NCBI GenBank assembly: GCA_050175615.1
Contig: JBFXIU010000029.1
Location: 1 to 23,386, forward strand
Length of the DNA stretch: 23,386 bases
Origin: CAYXXZ01 sp050175615
GTDB taxonomy: Bacteria > Pseudomonadota > Gammaproteobacteria > Pseudomonadales > Porticoccaceae
Direction: 5' to 3'
Below the pieces are notes generated by a model. That model did not search any database, was not told the origin of the DNA, and saw only the letters and a list, made by a program, of their open reading frames with translations. Made by a program: the position numbers and the translations under genes. Shown here piece by piece: positions 13,904 through 21,334 of this stretch. Every line of letters begins with the position of its first letter. The stretch's first letter is position 1.

Positions 13904-15403
13904 TTTAAGCACGATGGAATGGAGCACTTTTCGTTTCGGATTGGATTCAAACGCGGTAGTGACTGATTTGATTTCCACATAGGCATCCATACCAGAAATA
14001 CCCAGCTCACGGCCAATACCACTCTGTTTATAGCCACCGAACGGCATGTCCGAACGCACCATATGCCAGTCATTGATCCATACAGATCCGGCTTTCAATT
14101 TTGCGGCAATTTTTTGAGCAGCGGCTGGATCCCCAGTCCAAATGCCTGCAGACAGGCCGTAGCTGGAATCGTTGGCAATGGCAATAGCCTCTTCAAGGGT
14201 TTCATAGGGAATAACAGAAAGTACAGGGCCAAAAATTTCTTCTCGTGCCACTTTCATAGCATTGTGAACACCGACGATCAGCGTAGGTTCGATAAAATGA
14301 CCACCTTCGCATCCGGCAACCTCAACCTGGCGGCCACCGCATACCACCTGGGCACCCTCGCTAACGGCAGAATCCACATAGGAAAGTATTCTTTTTAACT
14401 GGGTATCGGAAGAGATCGGCCCTATGCCTGTTTGGGGTACGAAAGGATTGCCGCACTTGAGACTGTTCATCAAACTGGCAATGCGTTCAACCAAGTCATC
14501 ATGAATGGATGTATGGACAAGCAGGCGTGTGCCTGATGCACAGATTTGACCACTATGGAGAAGAACGCCAAAAGCCGCGCCAGAGGCAGCCAGATCAAGA
14601 TTGGCGTCGGGGAGGACAATCCCGGCACCTTTTCCGCCCAGCTCCAGGGTGACTCTCTTTGCGGTGTCGGCAGCATTTTTTTGAATTCTGGCGCCGATTC
14701 TTGTCGAGCCGGTAAAGGATATTTTATCGATGCCCGAATGCAGAGACATGGCTTCACCGATGACGCCGCCCTCCCCTGTCACGACATTGACAACACCTGG
14801 AGGCAGTAAATCGGCGATAAGCTGGGCAAGGCGGATCGAGGATGTCGGAGTTAATTCAGAGGGTTTGATCACAACCGTGCAGCCAGCGGCCAGTGCCGGA
14901 GCAATTTTGATGGCGAACATCAACAGCGGTGCATTCCAGGCAGTAATCAAGCCGCAGACACCCACAGGCTCCCTGAAAATCTGCGAATGCCAGCTTTCCG
15001 GTAGCGGCTTGCAAACCGTGTGTTCGACAAAAGGATAATGTTTCACTGCTTCTGCGTAATACATGAAGACATCGGCGGTGGCAGGCACATCAAAATTGGT
15101 CATGCGGCTGATGGTTGCACCACAGCTCTCAACATCTAAAAGGGCAAGTTCTGCGGCATGCTGGCCTACCACAGTAGCGATTTTGGCTAAAAGCAGGGAT
15201 CGCTCAGCCACCGACGTTTCCGCCCAGGAAGAAGATGTCAACGCTGTACGGGCAGCATCAACAGCGCTGTCGAGATCGTTTTCATCGCCACAGGCAACCT
15301 GGCCAATACACTTGCCCGTTGAAGGGCTGAAGATATCGAGATATTGTCCAGTCGAGGGGCTTTGATCACGACCGTTAATAAATAAATCCCATTTTTTAAC
15401 CAT
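13901..15403 (-). CDS. Aldehyde dehydrogenase (NAD(P)-dependent)
   Basis: The 500-residue enzyme is a standard ALDH-superfamily member that oxidises an aldehyde to its acid. Key residues are in place: Asn157 (TAWNAPL), Lys180 (VVIKPSE), the cofactor loop SFTGSTRIG (about 229-237), Glu254 (LELGGKG), catalytic Cys288 (SGQICASG) and EEIFGPVLSV. After ELGGKG the sequence reads AGIVL rather than the usual SPxIV, a small variation. AGGTG precedes the start. The stop codon is formed by the end of repeat A copy 6. It sits between the SnoaL-like protein and the iron-type alcohol dehydrogenase, so its substrate may be an aldehyde made by that dehydrogenase. Substrate is not readable from sequence. Confidence 0.94.
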   Translation of the reverse strand: MVKKWDLFINGRDQSPSTGQYLDIFSPSTGKCIGQVACGDENDLDSAVDAARTALTSSSWAETSVAERSLLLAKIATVVGQHAAELALLDVESCGATISRMTNFDVPATADVFMYYAEAVKHYPFVEHTVCKPLPESWHSQIFREPVGVCGLITAWNAPLLMFAIKIAPALAAGCTVVIKPSELTPTSSIRLAQLIADLLPPGVVNVVTGEGGVIGEAMSLHSGIDKISFTGSTRIGARIQKNAADTAKRVTLELGGKGAGIVLPDANLDLAASGAAFGVLLHSGQICASGTRLLVHTSIHDDLVERIASLMNSLKCGNPFVPQTGIGPISSDTQLKRILSYVDSAVSEGAQVVCGGRQVEVAGCEGGHFIEPTLIVGVHNAMKVAREEIFGPVLSVIPYETLEEAIAIANDSSYGLSAGIWTGDPAAAQKIAAKLKAGSVWINDWHMVRSDMPFGGYKQSGIGRELGISGMDAYVEIKSVTTAFESNPKRKVLHSIVLK

Positions 15404-15517
15404 ATGCTCACCTGGCGGATAAAAATCAATGAATTCTTCCAGAAACTTGACGGGAGAAGCTCGAAAGAAAAGAATGCAATAACAATCTATGCCAACAAAA
15501 TCCTAAACCCTGACGAA

Positions 15518-15916
15518 TCACGGCGTACAAAGCACATTGTTGGCATGCATGGTATCGAGATACTCCTTAACTTTGGCGATTTTTCCATCCCTTACCATAA
15601 AGACAAAATGGTAGAAATTATTATAAATTCGCCCATTTTTAGTCTCGGTATAGGATTCCGCCTCAAGAGCAACACGATCACCTTGGGCAGTAAATTCGTG
15701 GGGCATTATTTTTATTGGCTGCGTACAGGTATCCAGCACACCGGCAAGCAGCTTGGTAAACTTCGGTTTATCGTAGGTACCTGAAATTGGCATGGTGCCA
15801 GCCACCCACCAGGTAGCGTCATCGGTCATCATGGCCATGGTCTTTTCCACAGCCCCCGATGAAAAGTGCGTTAAAAAATCCGTTACCGTTTTAATATTAT
15901 CTTCTTCAATACTCAT
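15518..15916 (-). CDS. SnoaL-like / NTF2-like protein (ketosteroid isomerase fold)
   Basis: The 132-residue protein has the SnoaL/NTF2 pattern: an N-terminal helix (VTDFLTHFSSGAVEKTMAMM), then TDDATWWVAGTMPISGTY, then alternating strands ending KEYLDTMHANNVL. Proteins of this fold include ketosteroid isomerase, polyketide cyclases and the beta subunits of ring-hydroxylating dioxygenases. I chose ATG 15916 because GGAGAT precedes it with good spacing; the open frame extends upstream to 16003 but the extra residues overlap the ferredoxin gene and do not fit the family. It lies 52 bases after the Rieske ferredoxin gene, so it might assist the oxygenase or isomerise its product. It is too divergent to call a true dioxygenase beta subunit. 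Confidence 0.82.
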   Translation of the reverse strand: MSIEEDNIKTVTDFLTHFSSGAVEKTMAMMTDDATWWVAGTMPISGTYDKPKFTKLLAGVLDTCTQPIKIMPHEFTAQGDRVALEAESYTETKNGRIYNNFYHFVFMVRDGKIAKVKEYLDTMHANNVLCTP

Positions 15917-15968
15917 TTTTATCTCCACAGAGCAGGCAGAAACAAGCACATCACACAGCCCAGTAATG

Positions 15969-16289
15969 TCAAATCGGCAAGTTAATAAATATTTCCGTGC
16001 CAACCACTGATATTTTATAGATTTGAACGGGGGTTTTGGTCAGATTTCCCGCAGGTTGCCCGGTGCGCAAATCAAAGCGTACAGAATGCTTGGGGCAGAA
16101 AAGATAGCAGCTTTTCATTTTCCCGCCTTCCAAAGTGGCAAGTTGATGGCTACACAAATTCTCTACGGCAAATAAACCCTGGCTGGTATGGCAAATAAGC
16201 ACGGAAACATCGTTTACCAAAAAAGCTTTATTGGTTTCAGGAGGAATCTCCGTCAAATCGGCCACGCGGATTAATGTTGTTGTGGTCAC
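15969..16289 (-). CDS. Rieske [2Fe-2S] ferredoxin, electron donor to the adjacent oxygenase
   Basis: The 106-residue protein is a soluble Rieske ferredoxin. Cluster ligands are Cys46 and His48 (CSH) and Cys65 and His68 (CPKH), with 16 residues between the pairs, normal for the class. Its ATG overlaps the stop of the oxygenase alpha subunit by four bases (ATGA), which indicates translational coupling and makes the pairing convincing. It would carry electrons from a reductase to the oxygenase. No ferredoxin reductase gene is present in the window, so the reductase must be encoded elsewhere. Bifunctional roles such as nitrite reductase small subunit are unlikely given the context. Confidence 0.92.
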   Translation of the reverse strand: MTTTTLIRVADLTEIPPETNKAFLVNDVSVLICHTSQGLFAVENLCSHQLATLEGGKMKSCYLFCPKHSVRFDLRTGQPAGNLTKTPVQIYKISVVGTEIFINLPI

Positions 16290-17695
16290 GATTTAATCTC
16301 ACGCAGAGAAACAGTATTAGGTTCGCCTGGCACTATGTAACGATCAATTTCCTTGTGGTAATGGCGAACTCTCGCTTCCTGCTCTCCCCATAATGGGCCC
16401 TTGAAACCACGGGACTTGATACCACGCTGAACGTCTTTTACCGCATGGTAATCCTGGAGGAGAACGTAACCTATCTCCGGCTCTTCATCCCCACTCCAAC
16501 GTTCAATATCAGGGCGCAACTCTCCGGTAACATCGACGCCTTCAGGCATCGCCATCCACTTGGGAACGTCGTAATAGGGGTCATCCACATGGCGATAGAG
16601 CAGCATATTGTCATAATAGAAACGTTCCGGGTCAGTAGGGTGCGGAACAAAACGCATAATAAAAACCCCCTCCGCGTGCATTCCCATTTGCACATTGGGA
16701 AACAAGCCTGTAATCCAACCATCACTCAACTGGCCATCGGTGAGGTTATCGTAATGATCCAGACCAAGACGTTTGGCGCGCTCGCGCTTGGCAATTTGTA
16801 TGTCCCGCCGCGTGTCGTGAACGGTACCCTTGTAGGAATCAGGGTCAACGCCAGCATCCTCAAGCATGATACGAACGCCTTGATCGAGATCATGATCGTC
16901 TCTGTACTCATGGCGGTGAGATTTAATGCCAAACCACATAATCATGCGGCTGAAACCATTTTTATAAAGATCTATCTGACTAAAATCTTCAATAGAGCCT
17001 TTGGTTTCAGGGTGAATATGGGGAAGATGGTAGGATTCGTAAAATATATCAACTCCAGTTTTCCAGTTGCTGCTCCATTCGCTTCTGGTGTGGCGGACAA
17101 GTTTCATTTTGTCCATTTGATAGGCTTCAAGGTAGCCTTCGGGTAAGCCCATCCACTCTTTTAATGGCGGCGCCTTGCCGTCCATATTAATAAAAACAAG
17201 GCCGGCCAGAGTTTCTGTTCTCACTTCGGTGAGGCCTGGTCTATGTTGAATTAGTTTTTTATTGAAGGTGTCTTCATCGACAATTTTTTCCAAATCACCA
17301 TTACAGCCAAACTCCCAACTATGGAAGGGGCAGGTGAATTTGGCTGTGCTGCCCCGCTCTGTTTGGCAAATTCGATGGCCTCGATGGGGACAACTGTTAT
17401 AAAAACTTTTAATTGAACCATCGTCTTGAAGGACAATAATAAACTCTTCCTGGCCATGTTCATAAACGGTAAAATCACCGGGTTCCTGAAAGTCGGCAGT
17501 GGCAGCGGCGAGAATCCACACCTTTGGCCACAAATGAGCCCACTCTTTTCTCATAAATTCCGGCGAGTAATAGCGCGACGGATCAACAATGTCATGGCCA
17601 TTATCAATATGGGGGGAGCGTCCTTCCAAAGAGCCGGGAGGCGCGCCAAGATCAAGCGGAAAACGAAAATTTTTGTCTCTCGGATTGCTGGTCAT
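16286..17695 (-). CDS. Rieske non-heme iron oxygenase, alpha subunit
   Basis: The 469-residue protein is a ring-hydroxylating-type oxygenase large subunit. The Rieske domain has Cys102 and His104 (SCPHRGHRIC) and Cys122 and His125 (TCPFHSWEFG). The mononuclear iron site reads DIFYESYHLPHIH, giving His223 and His228, with Asp415 (LLQDYHAV) as probable third ligand. Glu220 takes the place of the Asp that usually bridges Rieske cluster and iron; carnitine oxygenase CntA also uses Glu there. AAGAGGG precedes the start. A MITE-like element ends 18 bases upstream of the ATG, between this gene and the SDR gene. With its ferredoxin it should insert oxygen into a ring or C-H bond, or demethylate; the substrate is unknown. 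No classical beta subunit follows. Confidence 0.93.
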   Translation of the reverse strand: MTSNPRDKNFRFPLDLGAPPGSLEGRSPHIDNGHDIVDPSRYYSPEFMRKEWAHLWPKVWILAAATADFQEPGDFTVYEHGQEEFIIVLQDDGSIKSFYNSCPHRGHRICQTERGSTAKFTCPFHSWEFGCNGDLEKIVDEDTFNKKLIQHRPGLTEVRTETLAGLVFINMDGKAPPLKEWMGLPEGYLEAYQMDKMKLVRHTRSEWSSNWKTGVDIFYESYHLPHIHPETKGSIEDFSQIDLYKNGFSRMIMWFGIKSHRHEYRDDHDLDQGVRIMLEDAGVDPDSYKGTVHDTRRDIQIAKRERAKRLGLDHYDNLTDGQLSDGWITGLFPNVQMGMHAEGVFIMRFVPHPTDPERFYYDNMLLYRHVDDPYYDVPKWMAMPEGVDVTGELRPDIERWSGDEEPEIGYVLLQDYHAVKDVQRGIKSRGFKGPLWGEQEARVRHYHKEIDRYIVPGEPNTVSLREIKS

Positions 17696-17712
17696 AACAA
17701 ACCCTCTTTTAC

Positions 17713-17854
17713 GGGCACCTCTAAAAATGCGCTTTTTGCGCTCTAACCGCGTCAGGACTGTGCTCGCTCAGTCACATATTTCAGCATATGCTCCGTTCGC
17801 TGCGCGCAATCCTTCCTTGTCAGAACACAAAAATCACTATTTTTAGTGGCACCC
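17713..17854. mobile_element. MITE-like element between the SDR and Rieske oxygenase genes
   Basis: The 142-base stretch is bounded by GGGCACCTCTAAAAAT at 17713 and the reverse complement GGGTGCCACTAAAAAT at 17854, 13 of 16 positions matching. It has no coding capacity. The interior (GCTCGCTCAGTCACATATTT, then GCTCCGTTCGCTGCGCGCAA) is unlike the flanks in composition. It fills most of the gap between the SDR stop and the oxygenase start, so any local promoter for the oxygenase would lie in or beside it. Confidence 0.6.
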
Positions 17855-17883
17855 TTATGGTTATAAATATTGGTTCATAAAAA

Positions 17884-18669
17884 TCAGGTAAACGAAATTC
17901 TGATGACATGGCCATAATCCACCGGCATGATGACACCGTTCATATAGGAGCCAGCATCACTGGCCAGCAGCAACAACGGCCCATCCAATTCATCCAGACG
18001 GCCAACGCGTTTGGCGGGAAGATTTTCAACCTCAAGGGCACCCTCTGGGGTGTCAAAATACCAATCCACCATTTCGGTACGAAAATAGCCAGGGGCAATG
18101 GAGTTGACGCGAATATTATGGGGTAAAAGATCAATAGCCGCCTGTTTGGTAAAATGAATCAACCCTGCTTTTGCGGTGCCGTAAATTGACAGCATGGGCT
18201 TGGTTTGCTGGCCGGTGATAGAGGTAATATTAATGACGCTTCCCGGCTTTCCTGCAGCGATAAGGCGCTTAGAAAACTCTCTGGTCATGCGCATAGTGCC
18301 CGTCAAATTAACATTCATCAGGTTTTGCCATTGCTCATCTTCAATGTCAGGAAAAGGCGCAAAAATAATTTGACCCGCATTATTGATGAGAAGATCCACG
18401 GGAGCGCCAAAGGCTTTTTCCGCTTCGTCAAACGCTTTGGTGACACTCTCTGTATTGCCAATATCCAGCTCTATGGCGACAGCTTCACCACCCTTATCGC
18501 GGACTTTTTGTGCAGCGGCTTCAATTTGCTCCTTGCGCCGCGCCGCACAGACAACTTTAGCGCCGGCATCCGCCAGTGTTTGCACGAAATGACTTCCCAT
18601 ACCACTGCCCGCACCAGTAACAATGGCAACCCGACCCTGTAATGAAAATTTGTCTACTGCTTTGCTCAT
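17884..18669 (-). CDS. Short-chain dehydrogenase/reductase (SDR)
   Basis: The 261-residue protein is a classical SDR, an NAD(P)-dependent oxidoreductase for hydroxy or keto groups. The cofactor loop is TGAGSGMG (18-25), the structural motif NNAG (96-99), and the catalytic residues are Ser150 (NITSITG), Tyr163 and Lys167 (YGTAK). IRVNSIAPGYFRTEM follows, as usual. AGGA lies upstream of the start. It lies 47 bases after the phosphatase gene. Hydroxysteroid dehydrogenases, 3-oxoacyl reductases and diol dehydrogenases all belong here; the C-terminal substrate loop gives no clear choice. Next to a Rieske oxygenase, a cis-diol or alcohol oxidation role is reasonable. Confidence 0.93.
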   Translation of the reverse strand: MSKAVDKFSLQGRVAIVTGAGSGMGSHFVQTLADAGAKVVCAARRKEQIEAAAQKVRDKGGEAVAIELDIGNTESVTKAFDEAEKAFGAPVDLLINNAGQIIFAPFPDIEDEQWQNLMNVNLTGTMRMTREFSKRLIAAGKPGSVINITSITGQQTKPMLSIYGTAKAGLIHFTKQAAIDLLPHNIRVNSIAPGYFRTEMVDWYFDTPEGALEVENLPAKRVGRLDELDGPLLLLASDAGSYMNGVIMPVDYGHVIRISFT

Positions 18670-18716
18670 AAAATCGATTCCTGTTTATAGAGTTAACCTG
18701 GTTATATTTTGTGTTG

Positions 18717-19514
18717 CTATGGCTCCAACAGCAGTTCTTGCATCTGCTGAAGACGCTGAGGATTTATGCCCAGTCCGTCGCGAAGATAACCTTCAAACGA
18801 ACCCCAGCCTTCATCAATGGCGGCAAAGGACGCTTGCAAATATTCCGGCTTCGCCTGAGTCAAAGCTGCCATAATCTCAGGGGCGACATCGCCACCAATT
18901 TGAAACGCCAGATCACGGCGATACTGATCACTGAGCATGTAGTCTTCAATGATGGTGTCCCTGGGAACGCCAAGTGCTGACAATAGAATTGCGCAGGCAA
19001 AACCTGTGCGATCGCGACCACTGGTGCAATGAATCAACAGCGGTAGGTTTTCACAACTCACCAAATCGATTAGCTGTGAATAGGCCTCTAGCTGATCGCG
19101 GGCAAAACGCCGATAAATTTGTTCAACGCGGGCGCCAATTTCCGCAACGGTGATTTTTCCCGCTCGTGTATCTGCGATAAGCTCATCGCCCTGATGGGGC
19201 ATAAAACCCAGCGGATAAACGTTGGGGCCAGGATTTTTATCGATCCGTTCACCGGCCAGACAGCGATTGGGTTTGTGCAGCCGCTCAGATTCTGCACGCA
19301 GATCACAGAGGGTTTGTATACCCAAACTGTGAAAAATGGCCAGATCTCCGTCGGTTATTTCCGCCAACTGATCGGATCGAAATAGCTTTCCCCAGCGAAC
19401 CTGGCGCCCGTCCACTGTTTTGTAGCCACCGAGATCGCGAAAATTAACAGCGCCCTGAAATTCAAGACGCCGCTGTTTTTCGCCAGAAAACCCTTGTTGC
19501 TCACCCCCAGTCAT
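18717..19514 (-). CDS. Tyrosine-type protein phosphatase (Y_phosphatase3 family)
   Basis: The 265-residue protein has the bacterial tyrosine/lipid phosphatase layout: VNFRDLGGYKTVDGRQVRWG then KLFRSDQL (about 23-50), the general-acid region TLCDLRAESE, and the signature IHCTSGRDRTG with Cys163 and Arg169 (CX5R). The extra basic residues in the P-loop (GRDR) occur in dual-specificity and phosphoinositide phosphatases of this family. It starts four bases after the DUF6285-like gene, inside the operon with an APH-type kinase. That context favours a metabolic or regulatory phosphate substrate tied to the kinase over a general protein phosphatase, but this is inference. Confidence 0.88.
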   Translation of the reverse strand: MTGGEQQGFSGEKQRRLEFQGAVNFRDLGGYKTVDGRQVRWGKLFRSDQLAEITDGDLAIFHSLGIQTLCDLRAESERLHKPNRCLAGERIDKNPGPNVYPLGFMPHQGDELIADTRAGKITVAEIGARVEQIYRRFARDQLEAYSQLIDLVSCENLPLLIHCTSGRDRTGFACAILLSALGVPRDTIIEDYMLSDQYRRDLAFQIGGDVAPEIMAALTQAKPEYLQASFAAIDEGWGSFEGYLRDGLGINPQRLQQMQELLLEP

Positions 19515-19518
19515 GGAT

Positions 19519-20067
19519 TTAACCCTTAGCGATTGCAGGCAGCAGACTTTCGATAGCTGGCACAGATGCAGGATCTGGCTCCCAGCCTTGCATCAGCAAC
19601 CAGGAACGATCCCTCACCAGTTGCTGTTTTGATGAATTTAATACGGTCGACTCAACGGTTTTAATCACCTGTTCTGCACCCTCCTCATAAACTGCGCGAA
19701 CCGTGTCACCGGTAGCGCTTCTCAGGGTGCGAATAGCATCGAGAATTTCACCAGGCTCTGCCTTGGCGCGAGACAGAACATCCTCAGCCACTGCTTGTGC
19801 CAATTTGAGATTGTCCACGGCAACTGTTGTTTGACTGCCGCCGTCGGCCTGTTCCTTAAGTAATTTTGCTGTATCCACAAGACGAGACAGTTCATCGCAG
19901 TCAAAGCGGTAAGCCAGTGGCAGGTGCTGGGCAATCATGGTGAGGGTGCCAATGGTGAGCTGGGCAGACTGCATTGCCAGTTGGTTGGTTTGATCCATGG
20001 CCGGAATCACATCTTCCATCATCGCCTTGATAACGGTTTGAATTTGAATATCGGGTCGTAATTGCAT
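19519..20067 (-). CDS. DUF6285-like protein, partner of the APH kinase
   Basis: The 182-residue protein is mostly helical, with an N-terminal stretch RPDIQIQTVIKAMMEDVIP and a C-terminal WLLMQGWEPDPASVPAIESL. I recognise the pattern of the DUF6285 family, which often follows APH-type phosphotransferase genes in lipid or acyl-CoA gene clusters. No catalytic motif, signal peptide or membrane segment is visible. It starts one base after the stop of the phosphotransferase gene, so the two are almost certainly cotranslated and may form a complex. Function is unknown; a role as a subunit or stabiliser of the kinase is a guess. Confidence 0.7.
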   Translation of the reverse strand: MQLRPDIQIQTVIKAMMEDVIPAMDQTNQLAMQSAQLTIGTLTMIAQHLPLAYRFDCDELSRLVDTAKLLKEQADGGSQTTVAVDNLKLAQAVAEDVLSRAKAEPGEILDAIRTLRSATGDTVRAVYEEGAEQVIKTVESTVLNSSKQQLVRDRSWLLMQGWEPDPASVPAIESLLPAIAKG

Positions 20068-20068
20068 A

Positions 20069-21265
20069 TCAGGCTCCCTGTTCTATCAGATCACGCATTT
20101 CGTCGAGCAGCATGTAACCCACCCCGAGAAGCCAGGCCAACAGAACATCCTGATGAGACTTGCCGTTGCGCGCCACCCGGTAGCTGGTGCCCAATGTCAT
20201 GGCAACCATGGCGTAGGCGTTGAACACCTGGTAGTAATGGAGGGATTTTTTATCGACACTTAATCCCGAGGCTTTTTCATAAGCCTCAAGAAAGGCGTCT
20301 TTAGGCATCAGCCCCGACACCAGCACTGTTTTGCCGTCTTCCGCCATGGTCGAAAACGCTCGGCTTGTGCTCCAGGCCAGATCCTGATGGCGATCGCCTA
20401 TGCGCGCCAGCTCCCAGTCAAGCCAGGTGGTAATCTCGCAGTCAGACTCGCGAAAAAGATAATTACCGGTACGAAAATCGCCGTGAACCACAGAAAGCTT
20501 GTCGACAGCGGGGGCGTTTTTATGCAGCCAGGCTGAAGCCAATGCCACCAGAGGCACTTCCTCATCGGCATCTTCCGCCCACACTCGATCCCACCAGTTA
20601 ACCGCCCAATGAGCATTCTGGGTGCCGAGCTGGGGAATATCAAAGGCACTGAGTTCTGCGTTGCGAAAATCAAAAGCATGTAAATTGGCCATATGCTGAG
20701 TGAACTGAGGGGCGAGTTTTTCACGCACATCCTTAGGCATAAAAGTGCCAAGGCCGGAAACACCGCTGGTGGCATTGGAGGGTTTGGTAACACCCTCGGC
20801 AAAACCGTAGACAATGCTGGGATAGGGAAGATGCTCACCGGTATTGTCGTACCAAAATACCGGCGGCACAGGAATAGCATTTTTAACGGCATTAACAATC
20901 TGAAATTCGCGGGCGCGGCTGGTGGCGTGCAGGGCTTCAGCCAGATCACTGCGCAATACCATGCGCGTTGATTCCCTGCCTACACCTGGCCTATCCCAAT
21001 CGAGATCAAAACCCATTTGCAATTTTGATGCGCCACCGGCAAGCCAATGGGGGTTTTTGATCTCAAAGGTGCCGGGCACATTCGCAGAGATCAAGGCTTT
21101 TACGCCATCAACCAGAGATTGGAGTGGAATGGTTTTATAGGCTGGACCAGCACGCTTTTCCAGCTTATAGGTAAGGGCGCGATCGACTTCGCGCTCCACT
21201 TCAAAGCGCTTGCGCATTTCGGCAATCCACTCCGGAGAGGGATTATTTTTATCAACGTTTATCAT
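20069..21265 (-). CDS. APH-family phosphotransferase (kinase fold)
   Basis: The 398-residue protein has the aminoglycoside phosphotransferase/choline kinase fold. The Gly-rich loop is GGASKLQMGF (77-86), the nucleotide-binding basic residue is probably in RMVLRSD (101-107), the catalytic loop is VVHGDFRTGNYLF with Asp263 and Asn268, and the metal site is Asp283 in WLDWELA. The subfamily resembles the kinases fused to acyl-CoA dehydrogenase in ACAD10/11 and LvaA of levulinate breakdown, which phosphorylate 4-hydroxyacyl-CoA. Antibiotic resistance is therefore unlikely. It lies 69 bases after the DUF7064-like gene and directly before the DUF6285-like gene. A hydroxylated acyl or lipid intermediate is the best substrate guess. 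Confidence 0.87.
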   Translation of the reverse strand: MINVDKNNPSPEWIAEMRKRFEVEREVDRALTYKLEKRAGPAYKTIPLQSLVDGVKALISANVPGTFEIKNPHWLAGGASKLQMGFDLDWDRPGVGRESTRMVLRSDLAEALHATSRAREFQIVNAVKNAIPVPPVFWYDNTGEHLPYPSIVYGFAEGVTKPSNATSGVSGLGTFMPKDVREKLAPQFTQHMANLHAFDFRNAELSAFDIPQLGTQNAHWAVNWWDRVWAEDADEEVPLVALASAWLHKNAPAVDKLSVVHGDFRTGNYLFRESDCEITTWLDWELARIGDRHQDLAWSTSRAFSTMAEDGKTVLVSGLMPKDAFLEAYEKASGLSVDKKSLHYYQVFNAYAMVAMTLGTSYRVARNGKSHQDVLLAWLLGVGYMLLDEMRDLIEQGA

Positions 21266-21334
21266 TGTTGGACTCTCATTAATTCACTTCTTCATTGCTT
21301 CTGTTCTTGTTCGATCATAATGGCGACAGCATTT

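Noticed and set aside
15917..16003. Longer N-terminus of the SnoaL-like protein
   Set aside because: The extra 29 codons overlap the ferredoxin gene, do not fit the family, and ATG 15916 has a good GGAGAT site.
20069..21265. Aminoglycoside resistance phosphotransferase
   Set aside because: The fold is shared, but the operon context and resemblance to hydroxyacyl-CoA kinase relatives argue for a metabolic kinase.
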